Assembly: GCA_002722315.1 (NCBI GenBank)
Contig: PBLG01000044.1
Span: 62,001 to 126,000 of the forward strand
Reading direction: 5' to 3'
Origin: Lysobacterales bacterium
Lineage (GTDB): Bacteria > Pseudomonadota > Gammaproteobacteria > Xanthomonadales > Wenzhouxiangellaceae
Length of the DNA stretch: 64,000 nucleotides
Positions 16,780 to 26,200 of the stretch are shown here, piece after piece (within the stretch, counting starts at the first letter, position 1; each line of letters begins with the position of its first letter). The notes beneath the pieces are model-generated. The model searched no databases and had not been told where the DNA came from. It saw only the letters and a list, made by a program, of their open reading frames with translations. A program made the position numbers and the translations under genes.

Positions 16780-18366
16780 TCAGTATGATAGTGAGATACC
16801 TGGTGCCTCGAAATCGTCCGAAAACAGTGCCGCGTCGGCGGACCGAAGATGAACGCGCCTGTTCAGCGGCGGCTTCTCCAGGTGCTGCAGATCACCGTTC
16901 GGCCACTCGACTCGCAGGCGCAGCGGTGCAGCCTCCCCAAGGCCGAAATGCAACTCGCGACCATGGCCGGCACCGATCGATTCGCCGATCCGGACTTCAC
17001 GATGCAGTTCGCGCCCGTCGTCCAGCAGCAGTACCGCCCGTGCGCCCACGGCGTTGCGGTTTACCGTTCCCCCACCTTCCAGTTCGACCTGGAGCCAGTG
17101 CCCGGACGTCGGGGTGACATTCCGGAACAGGCGATAACCGGAACCCATGTTGCCGATGACCAGGTCGACGCGACCGTCGGCATCGTAGTCGGCGCGCGCC
17201 ACACCGATCGTCGGCCCGGTATCGGCGGCGCCGGTATGGGCACTGACATCATCGAAGGGCTGCGGAAACTCGTTTCGATACAGTCGGTTGGAAAGGCCCG
17301 GCTGATCATTGACGGTCGCCAGGTAAAGATCGAGATCGCGGTCGTTGTCGAAATCGGCAAACACGGACCCCCAGCCGATCGCCGGCAACGTGCATTGCAT
17401 CGCCTCGCTCACGTCGTTCCAGTTCAGCGCGCCCTGGGCCGTTTCGTTCTGCAGGAGAATCATTTCGTCGACGCTTGAATAATAGAGATCGAAATCGCCG
17501 TCGGAATCGAAATCGCCGACCGATATTCCCATGGAAAAGGCAGGTCTCTCGGCGCCGCTCGTCGCGGAAACATCGGTGAAGCACCAGCCGCTGCACCCAG
17601 GGCCGTCGTTTCGCCAGAGCACGTTGCCGAAGCGCTTGTCGTTGACCACGTAGAGGTCGACGTCACCGTCATGGTCAAGATCGCTGAACGCAGCGGCGAA
17701 GCCCGGCCCGCCCAGGCGCTGGACGTCCAGCCAATCGCTGACATCGACGAATCCCTGGCCGGAAACGTTGCGGTAAAGCCTGTCCTGCCGGCGCGGATCG
17801 GTTTCGTCCTCGCCGAAGTACCAGGAGACGATGTACAGATCCAGCCAGCCGTCGGCATCGAAATCGCCCCAGGCCGCGGATTCGCCCTGGGCCTCGTGGA
17901 CCAGGCCCATGTCGACGGTGACATCCTCGAATCCGTCGCCGCGATTTCGCAGGAGACGGGGCGCGCCCTGCCCGACCACGAGCAGGTCGTCGCGCCCGTC
18001 GTTGTCGTAGTCGGCAAAGGTTGCACCGCCGCTGACATGGGCCGGCAAGGCGACATCGGCATTCAACGGTGAAACCTCGAAGCGACCGTTGCCGATGTTC
18101 CGGAACAGCGTGTTCGGCCCGGCGCTGTCGGTCAGGTAGAGATCGACAAGCCCGTCGCCGTCGTAGTCGCCCCAGGCCTGACCGGTAATGAAATAGCGCG
18201 CATGATGCGCCTGGGCGATCCCGGCCGAGTCGGTCACGTCGTCGAACTCGATGGCATGTCCTGGCGCGGCTGCAGAACCGACCGCAAGACCGAGGGCGAG
18301 GCAAGCGGCGATGTGTTGCCGGCCGACACCGTCTTTGCCAGGGGTGATGTCCGTCGGGTAATCCAT
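16780..18366 (-). CDS. CRTAC1 family protein: FG-GAP/VCBS repeats plus ASPIC/UnbV domain
   Basis: A 528-residue exported protein. ATG 18366 is preceded by GGAG. The signal peptide reads ACLALGLAVGSAAAPGHA. FG-GAP-type calcium-binding repeats follow, with the recurring pattern W/F-x-D-x-D-x-D-G-x-x-D-L (GDYDGDGLVDLYLTD, ADYDNDGRDDLLVV, GDFDADGWLDLYIV, SDLDHDGDVDLYVV, GDFDSDGDFDLYYS, ADFDNDRDLDLYLA, ADYDADGRVDLVIG). The last 100 residues form the ASPIC/UnbV domain (GHWLQVELEGGGTVNRNAVG, then LRVEWPNGDLQHLE). The repeats should fold as a beta-propeller outside the cell. The tail contains ALFSDDFEAP, similar to the IFGDGFE end of the 194-4960 protein. The function is not established. Confidence 0.9.
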   Translation of the reverse strand: MDYPTDITPGKDGVGRQHIAACLALGLAVGSAAAPGHAIEFDDVTDSAGIAQAHHARYFITGQAWGDYDGDGLVDLYLTDSAGPNTLFRNIGNGRFEVSPLNADVALPAHVSGGATFADYDNDGRDDLLVVGQGAPRLLRNRGDGFEDVTVDMGLVHEAQGESAAWGDFDADGWLDLYIVSWYFGEDETDPRRQDRLYRNVSGQGFVDVSDWLDVQRLGGPGFAAAFSDLDHDGDVDLYVVNDKRFGNVLWRNDGPGCSGWCFTDVSATSGAERPAFSMGISVGDFDSDGDFDLYYSSVDEMILLQNETAQGALNWNDVSEAMQCTLPAIGWGSVFADFDNDRDLDLYLATVNDQPGLSNRLYRNEFPQPFDDVSAHTGAADTGPTIGVARADYDADGRVDLVIGNMGSGYRLFRNVTPTSGHWLQVELEGGGTVNRNAVGARAVLLLDDGRELHREVRIGESIGAGHGRELHFGLGEAAPLRLRVEWPNGDLQHLEKPPLNRRVHLRSADAALFSDDFEAPGISLSY

Positions 18367-18537
18367 CAAGACGCTCCATTCCTGCGCCAGTCCAAACGGG
18401 GGAGACTAACCTGTCGGCCTTCCGACCGGCGTAAACGATCCGAACATGCCGGTTTCAATCCGGGCAGAATGGACGCTGGCTTCGAGTATATCCGGCCGGG
18501 GTTCTGTCCGGATGCACACAATTTCCCGTGGGGCGTC

Positions 18538-18566
18538 TTGGCGCAACCTGTCTTTGCCCGGATAAT
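18538..18566 (+). promoter_or_regulatory. Predicted sigma-70 promoter of mgtE
   Basis: TTGGCG (18538-18543), a 17-base spacer and GATAAT (18561-18566, 5 of 6 matches). The predicted start near 18573 leaves a leader of about 57 bases, too short for an M-box magnesium riboswitch. Confidence 0.45.
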
Positions 18567-18629
18567 GGCCCCGACACCAACTTCGACCCGATATCCGCTG
18601 CAGCCAGGCAGCCGGCGGACTGGAGAACA

Positions 18630-20012
18630 ATGATGGAAGCGCAAGTTCAAGGCGAGCAGGACGGCACACGGGAAGTCCTCGACCGGGAGCTGGTCAACTC
18701 CGTGCTCGATGCGGTCGAGGCGAACGACGCCGAGCAGGTCAGCGAACTGCTGGAGCCACTGCACGCCGCCGACGTCGCCGACCTGATCGAGCAGATCGGG
18801 GCGTCCGATCGTCAGGCGCTGGTCGAAGTCTGGGGCGAAAACATCGACGGCGAGGTGCTGTCGGAACTCGAGGACTCGATCCGCGAGCCGCTGCTCGAAT
18901 CGCTATCGCCGGAAACTCTGGCCGAGGCGATCAAGGACATGGACTCCGACGACGTCGTCGATCTGGTCGAGGACCTGGAGGAGGAACAACAGGTCCGAAT
19001 CCTCGGCGTGCTCGAAGCGGTCGACCGCATCGGGGTCGAGAGCTCGCTTTCATACCCGGAGTATTCGGCCGGGCGCCTGATGCAGCGCGAACTGGTCGCG
19101 CTGCCCGAGGACTGGACCGTCGGCCAGGCGATCGATTTCGTTCGAAGCGCCGACGAACTGCCCGACCAGTTCTACCACGTGATCCTGGTCTCGCCGACAA
19201 TGAAACCTGCCGGGTACGTTGCGCTCGGACGGCTGCTGTCGTCCAGGCGCGACCACAAGCTCATGGATATCGTCGAGCCGAGCTTCCGTACGGTCACGGT
19301 GACCGACGAGGAATCGGAAGTCGCCTACCTGTTCAACCACTACCACCTGATATCGGCGCCGGTGGTCGACCAGGACGGCCGGCTGGTCGGCGTGATCACC
19401 ATCGACGACGCCATGGCGGTGCTCGACGAGGAACACGAGGAAGACATGCTGCGCATGGCCGGCGTCGACGAGGACTCCAGCCTGGCCGATACGGTATTCC
19501 AGACCACCAAGGGCCGCGCGGTGTGGCTGCTGGTGAACCTGGTCACCGCGATCGTCGCGTCGCTGGTCATCGACATGTATGCCGAGACCATCAACCAGAT
19601 GGTCGCGCTGGCAGTGTTGATGCCGATCGTCGCCTCGATGGGCGGCAACGCCGGCACCCAGACCATGACGGTGGCCGTGCGCGCCATCGCCACGCGCGAG
19701 CTGACCGCGAGCAACGCGTTGCGCGTGAGCTGGCGAGAGATCACGGTAGGCGCAATCAACGGACTTGCGTTCGGCCTGTTGATGGCCGTGGTGGCCGGCT
19801 TCTGGTTCGGCGTGCCGATGCTTGCCGCGGTCATCGCGGTGGCCATGCTGCTGACCCTGATCGCAGCGGCCCTCGGCGGCATCCTGATCCCGATTGCGCT
19901 GGACAAGCTCAACATCGACCCGGCGCTGGCCTCCGGGCCGTTCGTCACCACGGTGACCGACGTGATCGGCTTCTTCGCGTTCCTGGGCCTGGCCTCGGCC
20001 GTGCTGCTATGA
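18630..20012 (+). CDS. mgtE: Magnesium transporter MgtE
   Basis: A 460-residue protein; the ATG at 18630 (or 18633) follows TGGAGAAC. The layout matches MgtE. An acidic N-domain comes first, about residues 20-130 (NDAEQVSELLEPLHAADVAD, then DDVVDLVEDLEEEQQ). Two CBS domains span about 135-260 (YSAGRLMQRELVALPEDWTV, VGVITIDDAMAVLDEEHEED). Five membrane helices form the C-terminal channel (RAVWLLVNLVTAIVASLVI, then the GGNAGTQTMTVAVRAIATRE signature). In the family, Mg2+ bound between the N and CBS domains closes the pore, so the protein senses cytoplasmic Mg2+ itself. The length is normal. Its 3' end overlaps a convergent small gene by six bases. Confidence 0.96.
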   Translation: MMEAQVQGEQDGTREVLDRELVNSVLDAVEANDAEQVSELLEPLHAADVADLIEQIGASDRQALVEVWGENIDGEVLSELEDSIREPLLESLSPETLAEAIKDMDSDDVVDLVEDLEEEQQVRILGVLEAVDRIGVESSLSYPEYSAGRLMQRELVALPEDWTVGQAIDFVRSADELPDQFYHVILVSPTMKPAGYVALGRLLSSRRDHKLMDIVEPSFRTVTVTDEESEVAYLFNHYHLISAPVVDQDGRLVGVITIDDAMAVLDEEHEEDMLRMAGVDEDSSLADTVFQTTKGRAVWLLVNLVTAIVASLVIDMYAETINQMVALAVLMPIVASMGGNAGTQTMTVAVRAIATRELTASNALRVSWREITVGAINGLAFGLLMAVVAGFWFGVPMLAAVIAVAMLLTLIAAALGGILIPIALDKLNIDPALASGPFVTTVTDVIGFFAFLGLASAVLL

Positions 20013-20222
20013 AACGGCCGTGCGGCGATATCCCAACAATCTTGCCGGCAGCAGTACGATCGCTCGCAGCAGCGCAAAAACGCCCTCGAACGCGATGCCG
20101 ACCAGGCGAAACGGCAGCAGGAGCAACCAGATCACCGGCCACAGAAGCAGCACCAGCAGGGCCAGCGGCCAGCTCAGGACGAACAGGATGCACCAGCAGA
20201 TTGCGATCAACAGCGTTTTCAT
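20007..20222 (-). CDS. Small two-helix hydrophobic membrane protein
   Basis: A 71-residue protein with GGAGC eight bases before its ATG. Residues 4-20 and 21-38 are nearly all hydrophobic with tryptophans (LLIAICWCILFVLSWPLALL, LLLWPVIWLLLLPF). An amphipathic third segment follows (FEGVFALLRAIVLLPARLLG) and then a basic end. No family name is certain. It converges on mgtE and overlaps its stop region by six bases, so each transcript would be antisense to the other's end. A role in membrane physiology is possible; nothing more can be said. Confidence 0.65.
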   Translation of the reverse strand: MKTLLIAICWCILFVLSWPLALLVLLLWPVIWLLLLPFRLVGIAFEGVFALLRAIVLLPARLLGYRRTAVS

Positions 20223-20387
20223 GGTGGGCAGCTCCTATGGGTGGCGAATCCGGGGGCGGCAACGCGCGGGCGGTTTTCGCCGACCGTGATTCGTTCACCC
20301 AAATTATAAAGATCCGGCCGACGGGACGATAGCGCCGGAAGTCACGGCTGCGCTACGATCGGGTCTGCAGTCCCGGAGACCGATTTG

Positions 20388-20996
20388 ATGACGAACATCG
20401 ATGAAATTCTGGAATTCTGGTTCGGAAAGGGGTTCCACGATCTCGACGATCCCACGATCGCCGGACGCCAGGCCGGTTTGTGGTGGGGCAAGGATGAGGC
20501 CACCGACAACGAGATACGCCAGCGCTTCGAGCCGCAGGTCCAGGCCGCCGGTGCTGGCAAGCTCGATGAGTGGAAGTCTTCGCCCGACGGATGGCTTGCA
20601 CTGATCCTGCTGCTGGACCAGTTTCCCCGAAACATTTATCGCGATACTTCGGCGATGTTCAGGTTCGACGATCAGGCGCGCGCGCTGTGCGTGGACGGCG
20701 TGGAAACCGGCATCGACGCTCGCCTGCGACCGATACAGCGGGTGTTCTTCTACCTGCCGCTGGAACACGCCGAGTCCATCGACGACCAGGAATGGTGCGT
20801 GGACCTGATGCGGGGCCTGGTGCGTGAAGTGCCGAAGGACCAGGCGGAGGTCTTCGAGGGTTTCGTCGGCTACGCCGAAGCGCACAGGAAAATCATCGAC
20901 CGATTCGGCCGGTTCCCGCACCGCAACGCCATCCTCGGACGCGAATCGACCGAAGAGGAAATCGAGTTCCTGAAACAGCCCGGATCGTCGTTCTAG
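20388..20996 (+). CDS. DUF924 family protein
   Basis: A 202-residue cytoplasmic protein beginning MTNIDEILEFWFGKGFHDLD. ILEFWFG is the hallmark of DUF924. It continues with GLWWGKDEATDNEIRQRFEP, ALILLLDQFPRNIYRDTSAM and LRPIQRVFFYLPLEHAESID. LDQFPRNIYRDT and FFYLPLEHAE are the two most conserved blocks of this all-helical, TPR-like family. The length is normal. The biochemical function of the family is not known to me. The gene stands alone between convergent and divergent neighbours. Confidence 0.9.
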   Translation: MTNIDEILEFWFGKGFHDLDDPTIAGRQAGLWWGKDEATDNEIRQRFEPQVQAAGAGKLDEWKSSPDGWLALILLLDQFPRNIYRDTSAMFRFDDQARALCVDGVETGIDARLRPIQRVFFYLPLEHAESIDDQEWCVDLMRGLVREVPKDQAEVFEGFVGYAEAHRKIIDRFGRFPHRNAILGRESTEEEIEFLKQPGSSF

Positions 20997-21017
20997 CGAC
21001 CTTTCCCTGCAATCGGT

Positions 21018-21911
21018 TCATTTCGAGTCCTTGTCTTCGGGAGCCTCTGAACAACGCTGCGGGGGTGCGGCCTGATTGCCCTTGACGGCGACCAATGCAA
21101 TCCCCCCGAGCACGGCCGCGCCAGCCAGTGCCAGCCTCAGGCTGATCGGTTCGGCAAGCAAGCCTACACCGGCGACGGCGGTAATGACCGGCACGCTCAA
21201 CTGGGCCACGGCGGCGGTCGAGGTCTGGATGTGCTTCAACGCGGCATACCAGATCGCGTAGCCCAGCCCGGATGCCAGCGCACCCGATGCCGCAGCCAGC
21301 AGAATGCCGGTGAAGTCAAGCGAGGCACGGCCGGAAAATACCGCGGCGATCAAGACCGCCGGAATACTGGCCAGAAGGAAGTTCGAAGCGGTGACCCGCG
21401 TCGGATCGCCGGCGCCCCGCGCGCGCAGGGTATAGATTCCCCAGGCGATACCGGCGGCGATCATCAGGCCTGCCGGAACCGGCGGCGGCGCCGCCAATCC
21501 CGGAAGCAGCAGCCAGACCAGGCCGGCGAGCGCCAGCGCGAAACCGATCCACTGTCGAGGCGTCAGCCGATCGCCGGTCAGAAGACTCCAGCTGACCATC
21601 GTCACCTGTACCGCGCCGAACAGCAACAGCGCACCCGTCGCAGCCGTGAGCGAAAGATAGGCCACGGCAAACAATATCGCGTAGCCGAACAGGGCCAGCG
21701 CGGAACCCCAGGTGCCGCGTCCATCGGCCAGGCCGGGCCGAAATCGTACGATCAGCCAGAGCATCAGCGCGCCGGCGACGATCCGGATTGCGGTAAAACT
21801 GAGTGGATCGATCGCCGTCTGGGTCAGCGCCGCGCGGGCCAGGATCGAGTTTGCGGCGAAGGCGGTCAGCGCCACGATTGTCAAGATCGCGATCCGGAGT
21901 TTCATGGGCAT
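21018..21911 (-). CDS. EamA/DMT superfamily transporter
   Basis: A 297-residue protein with ten hydrophobic segments in two homologous EamA halves. The first includes ARAALTQTAIDPLSFTAIRI (the R-x-x-x-x-x-x-D-P-x-x-F-T-x-I-R pattern) and LIVRFRPGLADGRG. The second includes GLMIAAGIAWGIYTLRARGA, LGYAIWYAALKHIQTSTAAV and AQLSVPVITAVAGVGLLAEP. Family members export amino acids, nucleosides or other metabolites from the cytoplasm; the substrate cannot be read from sequence. The start is ambiguous between ATG 21911 and ATG 21905. The last 20 codons (QAAPPQRCSEAPEDKDSK) run through a palindromic repeat sequence, so the C-terminus appears to have been extended by it. It is divergent from the MgtC-like gene at 21972. 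Confidence 0.88.
   Translation of the reverse strand: MPMKLRIAILTIVALTAFAANSILARAALTQTAIDPLSFTAIRIVAGALMLWLIVRFRPGLADGRGTWGSALALFGYAILFAVAYLSLTAATGALLLFGAVQVTMVSWSLLTGDRLTPRQWIGFALALAGLVWLLLPGLAAPPPVPAGLMIAAGIAWGIYTLRARGAGDPTRVTASNFLLASIPAVLIAAVFSGRASLDFTGILLAAASGALASGLGYAIWYAALKHIQTSTAAVAQLSVPVITAVAGVGLLAEPISLRLALAGAAVLGGIALVAVKGNQAAPPQRCSEAPEDKDSK
21039..21070. repeat. Dispersed repeat arm within the 3' end of the EamA transporter gene
   Basis: A 32-base stretch containing CCTCTGAACAACGCTGCGG closely matches both arms of the inverted repeat at 36085-36170 (CTCTCAACAACCCTGCGCGG and, on the other strand, CTCTGAACAACCCTGCACGG). Here it is a single arm inside codons of the transporter C-terminus. 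It is probably a member of a dispersed palindromic repeat family. Confidence 0.55.
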
Positions 21912-21971
21912 TCGGGCAAGGAAAGGTGAATAGGCTACCCTGATATGCGACCTGAACACGGGAAAGCGCAC

Positions 21972-22448
21972 ATGGAATCCGAAATCGAGTTGATGGACAT
22001 GGTCCTCAGGCTGGTCGCCGCCGCCGCGATGGGGTCGCTCATCGGCCTGGAACGCGAGCTGCACAAGCGGCCGGCAGGACTCCGAACGCACATGCTGGTA
22101 TCGCTCGGCGCGGCGGCCTTCCTGCTGGTCGGTTACGAAATCCTGTTCGCGACCGCCGTCGGCGACCCGTCGGCGCGCATCGATCCTACCCGCATCGTCG
22201 AAGGGGTGATCGGCGGCATCGGTTTCCTGGGCGCCGGCAGCATTATTCAGAGCCGCGGCTCCATCCAGGGCATCACGACCGGCGCGGCGATATGGATTGC
22301 CGGGGCGATCGGCGTGGCGTGTGCAACCGGAAACTTCATACTGGCCGGGCTGGTCACGGGCATCGCATTGATTATCGTCGTGGTGCTCGGATTTTTCGAG
22401 CACGAAGTGATCTACGACGATGAAAACAAGAAACAGGCCAAGAATTAG
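21972..22448 (+). CDS. MgtC/SapB family membrane protein
   Basis: A 158-residue protein. The ATG at 21972 follows GGGAAAG; an ATG at 21945 is also in frame but has no such site. The sequence shows the MgtC signature RLVAAAAMGSLIGLERELHK, then RPAGLRTHMLVSLGAAAFLL, and EGVIGGIGFLGAGSIIQSRG followed by IQGITTGAAIWIAGAIGVAC. This gives four to five membrane helices. In MgtC-type proteins these helices form an inner-membrane protein linked to low-Mg2+ survival. The short acidic C-terminus (EVIYDDENKKQAKN) lacks the extra ACT-like domain of true MgtC, so it is a SapB-type member. The mgtE gene lies 2 kb away. Confidence 0.9.
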   Translation: MESEIELMDMVLRLVAAAAMGSLIGLERELHKRPAGLRTHMLVSLGAAAFLLVGYEILFATAVGDPSARIDPTRIVEGVIGGIGFLGAGSIIQSRGSIQGITTGAAIWIAGAIGVACATGNFILAGLVTGIALIIVVVLGFFEHEVIYDDENKKQAKN

Positions 22449-22503
22449 GGTAGCTCCGAACCGCTCCGCGCGGAGGCGCCCCAGGCCGACAACCCCACGC
22501 GAT

Positions 22504-23067
22504 CTATTCGGTCCGGGTTGCTCGCTGCGCGCCCAGCCGGCGGCTTAATTGGCGCACCGTCTCGGGGGCGCCGTCGGCCTGCCTGAACAGCTCCAGGTAG
22601 ACGGCGGCCGCGTAAAGGTAGTCGAATTCCAGGTTGATTTCGATGCGCCGCGCCAGCGCGTCCTGCAGCTGTTCGAGTTGCAGCCGTATCGCTTCATCTT
22701 CAGGCCGCGCCTGCAGCAGCTCCCGAACGCGCCGAAACTCGCCGTCCAGCGCCAGGTAGGCTTCGGAGTCCAGCGCGCGCCCGGCGCGAACCAGGTCGGC
22801 AAACGAGTCACCATCGGTGGAATCGGGCGGCATCAGCGGCACGCCAATGTCCCAGTCCTCGCCGGCGTCCAGCGAATCCTGGAGTCGGGTGACGCGCTCG
22901 GGTCCCGCCTGCGCCCGATCGGCCTGGGGCGTCGATTCCTGGGCGAGGGCCCCCGGAATTCCGGTGATGACCGTTACGACATGAAGGAGAATGCCGAGCG
23001 AGACCCCGGCCAACAACGTCGACCGGCGCCCTGCCTGCCACGCTGCGCGAAACGAAGGATCCACCAC
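22504..23067 (-). CDS. Exported helical protein of unknown function
   Basis: A 187-residue protein. The best start is GTG 23067, which follows a strong AGGAGGA ribosome site at ideal spacing; in-frame TTG codons further up lack one. The N-terminus has RRSTLLAGVSLGILLHVVTV and ends with GALAQE, a signal peptide or anchor. The mature part is acidic and helical (DSFADLVRAGRALDSEAYLA, REFRRVRELLQARPEDEAIR, QLEQLQDALARRIEINLEFD). I do not recognise a family. It lies downstream of the RND pump on the same strand with its own promoter, over which a CRP-type palindrome sits. Confidence 0.7.
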   Translation of the reverse strand: MVDPSFRAAWQAGRRSTLLAGVSLGILLHVVTVITGIPGALAQESTPQADRAQAGPERVTRLQDSLDAGEDWDIGVPLMPPDSTDGDSFADLVRAGRALDSEAYLALDGEFRRVRELLQARPEDEAIRLQLEQLQDALARRIEINLEFDYLYAAAVYLELFRQADGAPETVRQLSRRLGAQRATRTE

Positions 23068-23112
23068 TGCCTTCCTCCTGCACTCTTTCGAACGCAACCC
23101 CTTGCGTCTGAA

Positions 23113-23147
23113 ACTCTAGTACGGAAGATAGTGTGATGTCAATCACA
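23113..23147 (-). promoter_or_regulatory. Promoter with a perfect CRP/Clp palindrome over its -35 box
   Basis: TGTGATGTCAATCACA (23132-23147) is a perfect TGTGA-N6-TCACA site. On the minus strand TTGACA (23142-23137) lies inside it, followed after 18 bases by TAGAGT (23118-23113). The predicted start is near 23106, about 40 bases before the GTG of the gene at 23067. A regulator bound here would compete with polymerase for the -35 element. Confidence 0.6.
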
Positions 23148-23209
23148 TCGCGTTGCGAAGTCGCGATGCATCCGCCCCGGCCGAGACAGCGCAAAGGTCG
23201 AGAGCTGCG

Positions 23210-26200
23210 TCAACCCGCCTGCGACGCCGTTTCGGACGACCCATCGGCCAAAGACTTGCGCCGGGTGAGGAAATCGCCGATAGCGCGGGCCGCGTTCTGA
23301 ACGATCACGTACAGGCACGGGACCAGGAACAGCGTCAGCAGCATCGCCGAGAGCAACCCGCCGACCACCGCGACCGCCAGCGGCTGCATCAGCATTGCCC
23401 CGGAGCCCGCGCCAATGGCCAGCGGCAGCATGCCGACGACGGTGGTCAGCGTGGTCATCAGGATCGGGCGCAGGCGGATGCCGCCGGCCTCGACGACCGC
23501 CTGCTGCATTTCCCAGCCTTCGTTGCGACGGCGCTCGATGTACTCGACCAGCAGGATCGCATTGTTGACCACGATTCCGATCAGCAGCACCGAACCGAGG
23601 AAGACCGGCGCGCTGATCGGGGTGCCCGTGACCCAAAGCGCCAGCGCCGAGCCGGCCGCGGCCAGCGGTGCGGCGGTCATGATCACCAGCGGATTGGACA
23701 GCTTTTCGTATTGCACCGCCAGCACCACGAACACCAGGAACACCGCAAGCACGATGACGATCGACATTTCGCGGTTGGTTTCGCGGATGGTTTCGAACTG
23801 CCCGCCGAGGATCACGCCATACTGGTTCGGCATGTTCAGCGCCTGGATGCGCCGCTGGACTTCGGCCATGATCGTGCCGACATCGTTTTGCGCGGTGTCG
23901 AAGTTGCCGACGATCCGCTGGATCCGGACCTGGTTTTCGCGACTGATCTCGGCCGGCCCTTCGCCCAGGCTGAAACTCGCGACCTGGCGCGCCTGGATCG
24001 GGCCGTTGACGCCGTTGGCCACGATCACCTGGCCCAGCGCGTCGATGTCGCTGACGTCCTCGCGCGGCAGGCGCACGCGCACGTCGTACTCGGTAATCCC
24101 GGTGCTGTAGCGGGTGGGCACGAAGCCCGACACCGCCGAGCGCAACGAGCGGGCCACGCTGCTGATGTCCAGTCCCAGTGCCGCGGCACGTTCGCGGTCG
24201 ACCTCGATGCTCAGCAGCGGGGTGCGGTCCTCGTCGTCGAGCTCGACGCCGGTCAACCCGGGAATCGTCTCGATCGAATCGACGATCTCGCGCGCCAGGT
24301 CCTGGAGCACGCCGATGTCGTCGCCGACCACCTTGAGCTCCATATCGTCGCCGCTGACGCCGAAGCTCAGGCCGCGGATGCCGGGCGACCAGGCCCACAT
24401 GCGCGCGCCGGCGATGTCGAGCTTGTCGAGGCGAGAGCGGATCTCCGATACCCAGCGGCTGGCCGGCCATTCAGGACGGTCTGCAGCGTCGTCGAGCCGC
24501 ACCAGCACGTATCCCCGGCCCGGCCGTTCGTTGGCCACGCCGCCCCATACGTTGCCGCCGGCCAGCGCGAACACGCTCTGAACGTGCGGCATCTTGTTGA
24601 CTTCTTCCTCGATCAGGCGGGTTGCGGCGTTCGTTTCCTCGGGCGTCGCGCCGGCCGGCAGCGACATCGAGATGCCGAGTTCGCCGTCGTCGAGCTGCGG
24701 CAGGAACTCGTTGCCCAGGCGACCGGCCAGCGTCAGGCTGCCGATGAACACGGCGACGCCGGCCGCGACCACCGCCCAGCGCCAGGCCAGCAGCCGGTTC
24801 AACGCGCCGCGATAGCGTTCGGCAAGCCATTCGATCAAGCCGGTGAAGGCCCGGTAGATGCGCAGCCGACTGAAGCCCGATTCGAACTTGACCTTGGCGA
24901 ACTGGGCGGCCAGCATCGGCACCAGCGTCAGCGCGACGGCCAGCGACGCGATCACCGCGAATGAGATCGTCACCAGCAGTTCGCGGAACACCAGCGTTGC
25001 CAGCCCGGTAATCAGCAGGAACGGCGCGACCGCCGCCAGGTTGGTCAACGTGCCCGCCGTGATGGCCGACATCACCTCGTCGGCGCCTTCGTGGGCCGCC
25101 AGGTCGGCCGACTTGCCGAGCTTCTCGCGATGGCGCGAGATGTTTTCCAGCATCACGATCGCGTTGTCCAGCAACAGCCCGACGCCCAGCGCCAGGCCGC
25201 CCAGGCTCATCACGTTGAGCGTAAGACCGGCCGCGCCCATCATCGCGAAAGTGGCCATGACGGCCAGAGGGATCGACAGGCCGATGACGAAACTCTTTCG
25301 CAGGCTGCCCAGGAACGCCAGCACCACCACCATCGCCAGGACCCCGCCCAGCACGGCCGCGGCCGACACCGACTTCACCGAACCGCGGATGAAATAGGCG
25401 GCATCCTCGGTGATCCGGTAATCGATGTCGGGTGGAATGAAGCCCGATGCTGCCAGCGATTCCAGCCGCGCGATCAGCTCGTCGACGACCGCAACGGTGT
25501 TGGCGTCGGGCTGCTTGAACACCGAGACCTGGGTGGCCGGGGTGCCGCCCAGGCGCACGAAAAGGCGCTGCTCGCGGTAGCCGTCGCGCACCTCGGCGAT
25601 TTCGTCGAGGCGAATCCTGCGGTCCGAGCCGGGCACCGCAAGCTGCACGTTGGCGATGTCCTCGGGCGACTTGAAGCGGCCGTCGGTGCGCGCCATCACG
25701 TCGAGGCTGTTGCCGGTCACGTTGCCGGCCGCCACGTTGAGGTTTTCCAGTGCCAGCTGCTCCGATACGCCGGCCAGGGTCAGCCCGTAGGAGCGCAGCC
25801 GCTGCTGGTCGATGATGACCTCCAGCTCGCGCTCCTGGCCGCCGACCGCCTCGACGCCCGAAACGCCCGGGATCGACTGGAGCTGCGGGGCCAGCCTGTT
25901 GTCGACCCAGTCGCGAACCTCTCGCGGGGCCCTGAAGTTCGACGAGAACCCGGCCTCGAACACCGACGAGGATCCCGGATCCCACTTGCGAAGCCGCGGC
26001 GGCTCGACGTCGTCGGGCAGCTGGCTTCGCGCACGCTCCAGCAGCCTGGACGCGTTCTGCAGCGCGGTGTCCAGGTCGGTGCCGTATTCGAAGATCAGGT
26101 TGACGTCGGTCCGGCCTTCCTCTGCCTCGCTGGAGATCCGGATCAGGTCTTCGGTCGAGGCCAGGGCGCGCTCCAACGGCCGCGTGACCTGCTCCTCGAT

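Noticed and set aside
18567..18629. M-box magnesium riboswitch before mgtE
   Set aside because: The predicted leader is only about 57 bases and shows no M-box core.
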